Assembly (NCBI GenBank): GCA_937930605.1
Contig: CALHBZ010000169.1
Coordinates: 1 to 6,309, forward strand
Origin: Streptococcus oralis
Lineage (GTDB): Bacteria > Bacillota > Bacilli > Lactobacillales > Streptococcaceae
Length of the DNA: 6,309 nucleotides
Direction: 5' to 3'
Shown piece after piece: positions 1 through 5,579 of the stretch; the stretch's first letter is position 1, and each line of letters opens with the position of its first letter. Both the position numbers and the translations under genes were made by a program. The notes beneath the pieces were generated by a model, which saw only the letters and a program-made list of their open reading frames with translations, had not been told where the DNA came from and ran no database searches.

Positions 1-57
1 TACGATAAAAATCAACAGTAAGCGACGGAGTACATAGCGTAAGTTTTTATTCTTCAT
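1..57 (-). CDS. epuA: EpuA-like small membrane protein, N-terminal fragment (cut by window edge)
   Basis: An open frame begins inside the 3' end of murA and runs off the window edge. It encodes [19 protein letters not shown]: a basic N-terminus followed by the start of a hydrophobic segment, as expected of a single-pass membrane protein. In pneumococci the gene directly after this murA paralogue is epuA, followed by endA, the membrane nuclease that degrades one strand of incoming DNA during transformation. The name rests on that order and on the visible N-terminus. Two adjacent ATG codons are possible (60-58 and 57-55). GAGG at 67-64 lies 3 nt from the first and 6 nt from the second, so the second is preferred. 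It overlaps murA by 11 bp, suggesting translational coupling and one transcript with murA. EpuA's biochemical role is not established. Only 19 residues are visible. Confidence 0.72.
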   Translation of the reverse strand, partial: MKNKNLRYVLRRLLLIFIV

Positions 58-1327
58 CATTTACCTCGATTCGCTGAATCTTCGCTCCTAGTTGAGCTAA
101 CTTCTCATGGAAACGGTAGTAACCTCTATCAAGGTGGACTAGTTTGCCGACAACTGTCTCCCCTTGCGCTACCAGACCTGTCAGAATCAGGGCCGCACTA
201 GCACGAAGGTCTGTTGATAGAACTTCTGCTCCCTGCAAGACTTGTCCTCCTACGATACGGGCTGTATCACGGATAATCTCCGAACGCAAGCCCATACGGC
301 GCATTTCCTCCAAGTGTTGGAAGCGATTCTCAAACACAGTTTCCACCATGGTGGATTCCCCTTTTGCGACTGTCATCAGAGCTGTAAATTGAGCCTGCAT
401 ATCTGTCGGGAATCCTGGATGTGGCAAGGTTTTTACATGAACAGCTTTAAGATTTTCCAGTTGAGAACGGACACGAATGCCTTCCGACTCCTCCGTCACT
501 TCTACTCCCATTTCAAGGAGTTTAGCAATCAAGGGACGATTATGCTCCCAGACTGCATCTCGAATGAGGACATCACCGCCAGTCATGGCTGCCGCCACCA
601 TAAAGGTTCCAGCTTCGATACGGTCCTGTACCACATTATGAGTTGTTCCATGGAGTTCCTCGACACCAGTTACTGTAATTGTTTCAGTACCAGCTCCCTT
701 GACCTTGGCTCCCATTTCATTAAGAAGGATAGCAAGGTCAACAATTTCCGGCTCACGCGCAGCATTTTCAATAACAGTCACACCATCAGCTAACGTCGCT
801 GCCATCATCAGGTTTTGTGTCGCGCCGACACTAGGGAAGTCCATATAGATATGAGCGCCATGCAAGCGTTCTGCCTTGGCTTCGATGTAACCAGCTGTCT
901 GGCTAATCTTGGCTCCCATAGCTTCCAAGCCCTTGAGGTGGAGATCGATTGGACGACTCCCAATGGTGCAACCACCTGGCATGGATACCTTGGCATGACC
1001 TACACGAGCAAGGATTGGACCCAAGACAACGATCGATGCACGCATCTTGCTGACATACTTGTAAGGAGCCTCCTCTGTGATGTCACCAGTCGCATCGACT
1101 TCGACAAGATGAGCTTCCTCATCAAAGTCAATCTTGGCATTCAGACCACGAACTACTTGATTCATGGTGAAAACATCTGACAAGATCGGGACGTTCTGCA
1201 AGACTGTCTTACCCTTGCTTGCTAGAATAGTCGCTGCCAACAAGGGCAAGACGGCATTCTTTGCTCCCTCAATGGTCACACTCCCGACCAGACGATTATC
1301 TCCGCCTTGAACCACAATTTTTTCCAT
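47..1327 (-). CDS. murA: UDP-N-acetylglucosamine 1-carboxyvinyltransferase (MurA)
   Basis: This cytoplasmic enzyme transfers enolpyruvate from phosphoenolpyruvate to UDP-GlcNAc, the first committed step of peptidoglycan synthesis and the target of fosfomycin. The 426-residue length is normal for the EPSP-synthase-like family. Visible signatures are the substrate-binding Lys23-Asn24 in GAKNA, the active-site loop [13 protein letters not shown] with Cys120 (the residue alkylated by fosfomycin), the general-base Asp309 in GFPTDMQ, Arg375 in DLRAS and Arg401 in DRGYYR. All key residues are present, so it should be active and fosfomycin-sensitive at the cysteine. Low-GC Gram-positives usually carry two paralogues. 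This sequence resembles the pneumococcal copy next to epuA-endA (older name MurA2), not the one called MurZ/MurA1. The ATG is preceded by AAAGGA about 7 nt upstream. The DUF1146 gene lies 23 bp upstream and epuA overlaps its end, so it sits in a short operon. Confidence 0.97.
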   Translation of the reverse strand: MEKIVVQGGDNRLVGSVTIEGAKNAVLPLLAATILASKGKTVLQNVPILSDVFTMNQVVRGLNAKIDFDEEAHLVEVDATGDITEEAPYKYVSKMRASIVVLGPILARVGHAKVSMPGGCTIGSRPIDLHLKGLEAMGAKISQTAGYIEAKAERLHGAHIYMDFPSVGATQNLMMAATLADGVTVIENAAREPEIVDLAILLNEMGAKVKGAGTETITVTGVEELHGTTHNVVQDRIEAGTFMVAAAMTGGDVLIRDAVWEHNRPLIAKLLEMGVEVTEESEGIRVRSQLENLKAVHVKTLPHPGFPTDMQAQFTALMTVAKGESTMVETVFENRFQHLEEMRRMGLRSEIIRDTARIVGGQVLQGAEVLSTDLRASAALILTGLVAQGETVVGKLVHLDRGYYRFHEKLAQLGAKIQRIEVNDEE

Positions 1328-1350
1328 AGTTGTTTCCTTTACTTTTGATT

Positions 1351-1581
1351 TTATAATAATCCTCTAAGTGCTTCTTGCCACAGTTGGTACAAACTAATAA
1401 AGAATGAACTCAATATGTAGCCCATTACAATACTAAAGAAACCTACCAACAAACGAACTTTTTTTGTGTTAATAGCAGTTACTTTTAAAACCTTTTCCCA
1501 TCTCACAAGATCCTTTAAAAGGTAAAAACTCAAATAGATAAAGAGTATATGACTACTTAGAGTGAATAATAATTGAACCAT
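1351..1581 (-). CDS. DUF1146 family (YwzB-like) small integral membrane protein
   Basis: This 76-residue protein has two predicted membrane segments, about residues 3-22 and 44-66, joined by a strongly basic loop (K23, R27, K30, K33, K40, K41, R43). By the positive-inside rule the loop should be cytoplasmic and both ends outside. Size, topology and position directly before murA fit the DUF1146 family; in Bacillus subtilis the homologue ywzB also lies close upstream of murAA. No function is established for the family. The conserved position near a cell-wall gene is the only hint, and that link is inference. The start is the only plausible one: there is no in-frame ATG before residue 53. There is no Shine-Dalgarno sequence, and a perfect extended -10 promoter ends 6 nt before the ATG, so the mRNA is probably leaderless. 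murA follows after 23 bp. Confidence 0.85.
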   Translation of the reverse strand: MVQLLFTLSSHILFIYLSFYLLKDLVRWEKVLKVTAINTKKVRLLVGFFSIVMGYILSSFFISLYQLWQEALRGLL

Positions 1582-1587
1582 TTGACT

Positions 1588-1596
1588 ATTATACCA
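1588..1596 (-). promoter_or_regulatory. Extended -10 promoter of the DUF1146-murA-epuA unit
   Basis: The minus strand reads TGG-TATAAT, a perfect extended -10 (TGnTATAAT), with the hexamer at 1593-1588. No good -35 is found 16-18 bp upstream (around 1610-1617 the sequence is TAGCGC or CTAGCG), which an extended -10 can compensate for. Counting 7 nt from the hexamer puts the transcription start at 1581, the A of the ATG. The consensus match is seen directly; the exact start site is inferred. No terminator hairpin separates sepM from this promoter, so readthrough from sepM may also feed the unit. Confidence 0.75.
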
Positions 1597-1636
1597 TCTT
1601 ATCCGCTTGCGCGCTAGTTTTTGATTTTTCTACGAA

Positions 1637-2674
1637 TTAGGGATTGTTTTTAAGGTAATCAATTGCATCCTGCAAGGTCTTAACCGGAACGATTTTCATC
1701 TCTGTTTTGATCGTTTTAGCAGCTTCTAAGGCTGTTTCATAGTTGCTTTTCGCATTGGGATCTGCTTTTTTTGCTTCCTCGGTGACTGGATTGTCAGGAG
1801 CAAAAAAGATGTTGGCTCCCTGACGAGAGGCTGCCACTACTTTTTTGTCAATTCCACCGATGTCACCAACATTTCCATCACGATCAATAGTTCCCGTTCC
1901 CGCAACGATGCGGCCATTACGAAGTCCTGGATCTGCTATCTGGGTGTAAATAGCGAGACTAAACATGAGACCGGCACTTGGCCCGCCGATACCAGCTGTT
2001 GAAAAGCGAATTGGAACATCACTGGTCACTTCCGTACGGTCAATCAAGCCAATCCCAATCCCGTTTTTCCCGTTTTCGAGAGTGATAATTTTACCTTCTG
2101 CAGACTTGACTTTTCCGTCTTCCTCATAGGTTACCTTGACCGTATCTCCTAATTGTTGAGAGTTGACATAGTCGACCAAGTCTTTTGAACTGTCAAATGT
2201 TTTGTCATTAACAGCCGTCACGGTGTCTGCTATGTTCAGAATGCCCTTAAAAGTTGAATTGTCCGTCACGGTCAAGACATAAACTCCCAGATACTTGAGT
2301 TCAATATCTTTCCCAGCCGTCTTCAATCCTTGATACTTGGCCATGTTTTGAGAAGTTTGCATATAGAACTGATTGATCCGCATAAATTCTGCATCAGTAG
2401 AGCCACCCGTAGTCTCCTTGGCACTTCTAATATCCGTGAAAGGCGTTAACCAAGCATAGACAAGATGCGACAGGGTTGCATGTCGAATGCCGACTGTCAC
2501 AAACTGGTAAGCTCCTGCTTCTGTGTCTTCTGTTTCATTGACTTTCAAAACGCGACGAATATCTTCCGCTCCACCCGGAACTTCTATGTAGTAAGGTAAA
2601 GGTACTACAAAGGCTAAAAAAGTCAATACTAGTGCTAGGATGACATATAAGGGCCATCTAGTTTTTTTCTTCAT
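1637..2674 (-). CDS. sepM: SepM-family membrane-anchored PDZ/Lon-like serine protease
   Basis: This 345-residue surface protease has a cytoplasmic KKKTRWP start and one N-terminal membrane anchor at about residues 9-26. An extracellular portion follows, with a PDZ domain near 125-200 (YLGVYVLTV...[12 protein letters not shown]) and a C-terminal Lon-type peptidase domain. The Ser-Lys dyad is visible: Ser233 in GIGGPSAGL and Lys278 in [13 protein letters not shown], with [12 protein letters not shown] between them as in Lon. In Streptococcus mutans SepM trims the 21-residue competence pheromone to its active 18-residue form. In B. subtilis the homologue YlbL takes part in clearing a cell-division inhibitor after DNA damage. 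The substrate in this organism is unknown. The start is supported by GGAGG 9 nt upstream, located inside coaD. The gene overlaps coaD by 17 bp and is the last gene of the rsmD-coaD-sepM cluster. Confidence 0.93.
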   Translation of the reverse strand: MKKKTRWPLYVILALVLTFLAFVVPLPYYIEVPGGAEDIRRVLKVNETEDTEAGAYQFVTVGIRHATLSHLVYAWLTPFTDIRSAKETTGGSTDAEFMRINQFYMQTSQNMAKYQGLKTAGKDIELKYLGVYVLTVTDNSTFKGILNIADTVTAVNDKTFDSSKDLVDYVNSQQLGDTVKVTYEEDGKVKSAEGKIITLENGKNGIGIGLIDRTEVTSDVPIRFSTAGIGGPSAGLMFSLAIYTQIADPGLRNGRIVAGTGTIDRDGNVGDIGGIDKKVVAASRQGANIFFAPDNPVTEEAKKADPNAKSNYETALEAAKTIKTEMKIVPVKTLQDAIDYLKNNP

Positions 2675-3146
2675 GTTCTAATTCCTCCACAACACTGTTT
2701 GGTACATATTGCTGAATCTCCTGACCAAACTTCAGAAGTTCTCTCACGGCCGAAGAGCTGATATAAAGATGCTCTGGGCGGCTATATAGGTAAATGGTTT
2801 CGATTTCTGGAGCCAGTTGATGATTGTAGTAATCAAAACTAGACTCATATTGCAAGTCGGTGGCATTTCGCAAGCCACGGACAAGGGTTTTAGCCCCTAG
2901 TCTTCTTGCAACATCGACGACTAGTTGGTCATGAGAAGCCAGCACCTCTACATTATCTAAATGCGCCACCGCTTTTTCAACTGCTCGTTTGCGATTTTCA
3001 ACAGGGAGAAAACCTTGTTTGTGGGGATTGTAGAACACCCCGACATAGAGCTTATCAAAGAGTTTGCTGGCCCGTTCAATCATATCCAGATGTCCATTTG
3101 TCATCGGATCAAATGAACCTGTAAATAATCCAATTTTATCTGACAT
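2658..3146 (-). CDS. coaD: Phosphopantetheine adenylyltransferase (PPAT)
   Basis: This enzyme transfers AMP from ATP to 4'-phosphopantetheine to form dephospho-CoA, the penultimate step of coenzyme A synthesis, in the cytoplasm. The 162-residue length is standard. Signatures of the nucleotidyltransferase superfamily are present: [12 protein letters not shown] at residues 10-21, containing the T/HxGH motif as TNGH (16-19, catalytic His19), the [12 protein letters not shown] segment at 90-101, and the ISSSAVRE motif at 129-136. The ATG has AAGGTGA upstream with about 6 nt spacing, located inside the end of rsmD. The gene overlaps rsmD by 11 bp and sepM by 17 bp, so it should be translationally coupled in the middle of a three-gene unit. 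The same order (ylbH, coaD, and ylbL slightly further on) is known in B. subtilis, which supports the assignment. Confidence 0.97.
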   Translation of the reverse strand: MSDKIGLFTGSFDPMTNGHLDMIERASKLFDKLYVGVFYNPHKQGFLPVENRKRAVEKAVAHLDNVEVLASHDQLVVDVARRLGAKTLVRGLRNATDLQYESSFDYYNHQLAPEIETIYLYSRPEHLYISSSAVRELLKFGQEIQQYVPNSVVEELEHEEKN

Positions 3147-3675
3147 AGACCGTCACCTTACTAATCCCATATATTTTTTCCTTCCAGATGCCTAAGCAGG
3201 CGATTTCTTCTGGGAGTTCTACAGACTTATCGGTTTCACAGACAACCATGATCTCTTCGGAGAAAAGGGTTCTTTCTGCCATTTTTTCGATATCTGCAAC
3301 GATTTGTTCCTTGGCATAGGGAGGGTCTAAAAAGACCAGGTCAAAGGGACCTTTCACTTGCTCCAAGGCCCGTTCAGCCTCCATCTTTAAGAGCTGAAAT
3401 TTGGAAACTTCCTTGGTCATTTGGATGTTTTCAGCGATGATAGCTTGCGCCTTTCGATCCCGTTCCACTAAGACAGCACTGGACATACCTCTTGACACAG
3501 CTTCAATAGACAGACCGCCACTGCCGGCATAGAGATCCAAGACACGACCGCCCTCAAAATAAGGACCAATCATGTTAAAGACAGCTCCACGCACCTTGTC
3601 TGATGTTGGCCTAGTCGTCTTTCCTTCTAGCGTCTTGAGAGGACGCCCCCCGTAGATTCCTGATACGATTTTCAT
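3136..3675 (-). CDS. rsmD: 16S rRNA (guanine966-N2)-methyltransferase RsmD
   Basis: RsmD methylates N2 of G966 in helix 31 of 16S rRNA, near the P-site, using S-adenosylmethionine. The 179-residue length fits the family. Visible features are the family N-terminus [18 protein letters not shown], the conserved [14 protein letters not shown] block at 21-34, the SAM-binding loop [15 protein letters not shown] at 45-59, the acidic VERD end of the next strand (70-73) and the catalytic DPPY at 117-120. The N-terminal alignment fixes the ATG. No Shine-Dalgarno sequence precedes it; instead an extended -10 ends 7 nt before the start codon, so the transcript is probably leaderless or has only a 1-2 nt leader. 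It heads the rsmD-coaD-sepM unit and overlaps coaD by 11 bp. The asnA terminator lies just upstream. Confidence 0.95.
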   Translation of the reverse strand: MKIVSGIYGGRPLKTLEGKTTRPTSDKVRGAVFNMIGPYFEGGRVLDLYAGSGGLSIEAVSRGMSSAVLVERDRKAQAIIAENIQMTKEVSKFQLLKMEAERALEQVKGPFDLVFLDPPYAKEQIVADIEKMAERTLFSEEIMVVCETDKSVELPEEIACLGIWKEKIYGISKVTVYVR

Positions 3676-3682
3676 ATCGTTT

Positions 3683-3691
3683 ATTATACCA
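3683..3691 (-). promoter_or_regulatory. Extended -10 promoter of rsmD-coaD-sepM
   Basis: The minus strand reads TGG-TATAAT with the hexamer at 3688-3683, again a perfect extended -10. The same 10-mer (TGGTATAATA) occurs before the DUF1146 gene. The predicted start lies at about 3677-3675, that is 0-2 nt before the rsmD ATG. The -35 position falls in a pyrimidine run (TTCTCT) that is also the U-tract of the asnA terminator. Confidence 0.72.
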
Positions 3692-3692
3692 A

Positions 3693-3698
3693 ATTATA
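3693..3698 (-). promoter_or_regulatory. Second possible -10 hexamer upstream of rsmD
   Basis: A second exact TATAAT lies 10 bp upstream of the main -10 hexamer. It lacks a correctly spaced TG dinucleotide (sequence TGTC before it) and a clear -35. If used it would start transcription near 3686 and give a leader of about 11 nt, still without a Shine-Dalgarno sequence. It may be chance in an AT-rich region. Confidence 0.3.
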
Positions 3699-3701
3699 GA
3701 C

Positions 3702-3737
3702 AAAAAGAGAAAGAAAACCGAACCTTGCGGTTCGATT
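3702..3737 (-). terminator. Rho-independent terminator of asnA
   Basis: Beginning 2 nt after the asnA stop codon, the minus strand forms AAT-CGAACC / GCAA / GGTTCG-GTT. This is a 6-bp core stem (3734-3729 with 3724-3719) extended by one G-U and two A-U pairs, closed by a GNRA tetraloop at 3728-3725. A pyrimidine-rich tail (UUUUCUUUCUCUUUUU) follows to 3702. Its tail merges with the rsmD promoter region. Confidence 0.85.
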
Positions 3738-3739
3738 CT

Positions 3740-4732
3740 CTACAAGATATTTTCGTAAGTGTCGCGGACTTCTTGCGGCCAAACACTTGTTTGTACCTCT
3801 CCGATGTGTTTCTTACGAAGAAGGAACATGGCCATTCGAGACTGTCCAATCCCCCCACCGATTGTCAATGGGAAGAGCCCGTTAAGTAAGGCTTTATGCC
3901 ATTCCAGCTCAAGTCTATCTTCATCCCCTGTAAGAGCAACTTGGCGACGAAGCGTGTCTTCATCCACCCGAATCCCCATTGAAGAAAGTTCAAAGGCACA
4001 ACCAAGAGATTCATTCCAAACTAGAATATCCCCATTCAGTCCTTTGTAACCATTCTCAGACTCTGTTGTCCAGTCATCGTAGTCAGGCGCACGGCCATCA
4101 TGAGGTTTCCCGTCAGGCAATTCACCGCCAATACCGATCAAGAAGACTGCTCCAAACTCTTTACAGATTGCATTTTCGCGCTCTTTTGGTGTCAAGTCTG
4201 GGTAGCGTTCTACCAGCTCTTCTGTATGGATAAAGGTGATTTGTTTTGGCAAGATGGATTCGATATCATAGCGAGCCTCTACTGCTAGTTCTGTCAGACG
4301 AATAGCCTTGTAAATCTTTTCAACTGTTTCTTTAAGATAAGCGATATTGCGTTGTCCATTTGGAATCACTTTTTCCCAGTCCCACTGGTCCACATAAACC
4401 GAGTGGGTTGCATCAAGCGAATCTTCGTCTGGACGAAGGGCCTTCATGTGGACAAACAGACCTTCTCCTTCCCCAAAACCAAAGCGGGCCAAGGTGTGGC
4501 GTTTCCATTTAGCAAGTGAATGAACGACCTCATAGGTTTCATCTGGAATCTGCAAGACCTTTACGGATACAGGATTTTCGACACCTGACAGGTTGTCCTG
4601 CATCCCATCCCCAACCTTGCTCAAGATAGGACCTTGAACTTCAACGACTTCTAACTTATCTTTCAAATACTGGGTAAAAGTGTTCTTCACAAAGGAAATC
4701 TCTTCTTGCTGATGAATAAAACTTTTCTTCAT
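3740..4732 (-). CDS. asnA: Aspartate-ammonia ligase (ammonia-dependent asparagine synthetase)
   Basis: AsnA makes asparagine from aspartate, ammonia and ATP (releasing AMP and PPi). Unlike AsnB, it uses ammonia and not glutamine, and its fold is related to class II aminoacyl-tRNA synthetases. The protein is 330 residues, the same length as E. coli AsnA. Conserved blocks in order are [10 protein letters not shown] with Asp46, the KALRPDED segment with Arg100, [12 protein letters not shown] with Gln116, [11 protein letters not shown] at 211-221, [12 protein letters not shown] around 248-259, and the motif-3-like [14 protein letters not shown] at 292-305. Nothing essential appears missing. The start ATG has GAGGAG (4744-4739) 6 nt upstream. 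It is a single-gene unit: its own promoter follows the terminator of the preceding gene, and its own terminator follows its stop. The predicted leader is only about 23 nt, too short for a T-box or riboswitch. Confidence 0.97.
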   Translation of the reverse strand: MKKSFIHQQEEISFVKNTFTQYLKDKLEVVEVQGPILSKVGDGMQDNLSGVENPVSVKVLQIPDETYEVVHSLAKWKRHTLARFGFGEGEGLFVHMKALRPDEDSLDATHSVYVDQWDWEKVIPNGQRNIAYLKETVEKIYKAIRLTELAVEARYDIESILPKQITFIHTEELVERYPDLTPKERENAICKEFGAVFLIGIGGELPDGKPHDGRAPDYDDWTTESENGYKGLNGDILVWNESLGCAFELSSMGIRVDEDTLRRQVALTGDEDRLELEWHKALLNGLFPLTIGGGIGQSRMAMFLLRKKHIGEVQTSVWPQEVRDTYENIL

Positions 4733-4761
4733 AAACGGCTCCTCAAAAATTAGTTAAAAGC

Positions 4762-4767
4762 ATTATA
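4762..4767 (-). promoter_or_regulatory. -10 element of the asnA promoter
   Basis: An exact TATAAT lies at 4767-4762 on the minus strand, preceded by GGTG (not the canonical TGn spacing). The -35 is weak and falls in the pyrimidine-rich tail of the upstream terminator (a TTCTTT-like sequence at about 17 bp). The predicted start near 4755 is an A, giving a leader of about 23 nt that contains the GAGGAG ribosome binding site. Confidence 0.65.
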
Positions 4768-4800
4768 CACCTATTTCCAAGAAAAGAAAAGAATAAATAA

Positions 4801-4832
4801 GAAAAAGTCAGTGCTCTTTCGAACACTGACTC
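4801..4832 (-). terminator. Rho-independent terminator of the Bax inhibitor-1 gene
   Basis: On the minus strand, AGTCAGTG-TTC / GAAA / GAG-CACTGACT forms an 11-bp stem with one U-G wobble (4831-4821 with 4816-4806). It is closed by a GNRA tetraloop at 4820-4817 and followed by UUUUUCUUAUUUAUUC. It begins about 10 nt after the stop codon and is the stronger of the two terminators in the window. Confidence 0.92.
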
Positions 4833-4841
4833 TATAGATTT

Positions 4842-5525
4842 TTAATCGTTCCGACCAAAGATTCGTAAAATGCTAAGGAAGAGGTTGATAAAGTCTAGGT
4901 AAATGCTGAGTGCCATTGAGATGATCCAACCTGTCGCTACTTGTCCTCGTGACTGCTCATAAACATAGCGAATCTTTTGATTATCCCAAGCAATCAAACC
5001 AGAGAAAACCAAGACCATGGCAATACTAATCATGTAGTCAAAGAAGCTATTGGCTAAAAATAGATTCACAACCATGGCAATGATGAGACCAACAAGCGCC
5101 GCCATCAAAGCTCGTCCCATTCCACTCAAATCCTTCTTGGTGAAAATTCCGATTGCCGCCATGACAAAGAAGAGAAGAGCGCTGGATACAAAGGCTGACA
5201 AAACTGTTCCCGGTGTATAGAAGGCTACGACAAAGCTAAGGGTGAAGCCATTCAGTAGGGAGTATACTAGAAATACTGGCAGAGCTGCTGGGCTATTTTT
5301 TGCAGCCATGCTACTTGCAACAAATACCAGAGCAAGTTCTGCAAAAGTTGCAATCATCAACCAGAGACGGCCATGCATTAAAAAGTAAGTCAATTGAGCC
5401 TGAAAGACTGTCAACATCAAAGCTGACACCAGAGCTGATAGTCCAATTCCAATCCCTACAAAGGCATAAACCTTAGCGTAAAATTGATTGAGACCTGAAC
5501 GTTCTTGAATAGTTGTTTGATTCAT
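4842..5525 (-). CDS. Bax inhibitor-1 (UPF0005/YetJ-like) family membrane protein
   Basis: This 227-residue multi-pass membrane protein has hydrophobic segments at about residues 20-40, 53-72, 82-102, 108-128, 138-158, 162-180 and 198-222. That matches the six helices plus C-terminal helix of the TMBIM/BI-1 family. The family signature SGLIAWDNQKI (175-185) and the later SIYLDFINLFLSIL (207-220) are present. They supply Asp181 and Asp211, which correspond to the paired aspartates described as the pH sensor in B. subtilis YetJ, a pH-sensitive calcium leak channel. Transport activity here is inferred from family membership. The start is supported by AAAAGGAG about 7 nt upstream. It has its own extended -10 promoter just after the preceding methyltransferase gene and a strong terminator after its stop, so it can be expressed alone, with possible readthrough from upstream. 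Confidence 0.92.
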   Translation of the reverse strand: MNQTTIQERSGLNQFYAKVYAFVGIGIGLSALVSALMLTVFQAQLTYFLMHGRLWLMIATFAELALVFVASSMAAKNSPAALPVFLVYSLLNGFTLSFVVAFYTPGTVLSAFVSSALLFFVMAAIGIFTKKDLSGMGRALMAALVGLIIAMVVNLFLANSFFDYMISIAMVLVFSGLIAWDNQKIRYVYEQSRGQVATGWIISMALSIYLDFINLFLSILRIFGRND

Positions 5526-5557
5526 TCTGATTCTCCTTTTTCTATAACTATATCTTG

Positions 5558-5566
5558 ATTATAACA
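5558..5566 (-). promoter_or_regulatory. Extended -10 promoter of the Bax inhibitor-1 gene
   Basis: The minus strand reads TGT-TATAAT with the hexamer at 5563-5558, an extended -10. No good -35 is seen 16-17 bp upstream, where the sequence overlaps the last codons of the methyltransferase gene. The predicted start near 5551 is an A, giving a leader of about 26 nt that includes the AAAAGGAG ribosome binding site. Confidence 0.68.
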
Positions 5567-5579
5567 AAGTTTTTTTAAA

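Noticed and set aside
242..793. 183-codon open frame on the plus strand inside murA
   Set aside because: It is fully antisense to a well-conserved murA. It shows no recognisable domain and no good ribosome binding site that I can see. It looks like a shadow frame.
815..1180. 121-codon plus-strand open frame inside murA
   Set aside because: Antisense to the conserved MurA active-site region with no family resemblance, so its openness follows from the codons of murA.
1600..1636. GC-rich patch with GCGCGC between sepM and the DUF1146 gene, and a loose resemblance to the start of a BOX element
   Set aside because: The palindrome is too short to be a terminator and has no U-tract. The BOX resemblance is limited to a few AT-rich bases, with no box B/C continuation.
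3759..4288. Three overlapping plus-strand open frames inside asnA
   Set aside because: They are mutually overlapping and antisense to a complete AsnA with all motifs, and none has recognisable protein features.
4733..4761. Possible riboswitch or T-box before asnA
   Set aside because: The predicted leader is only about 23 nt, with no room for such structure. The only hairpin nearby is the terminator of the upstream gene.
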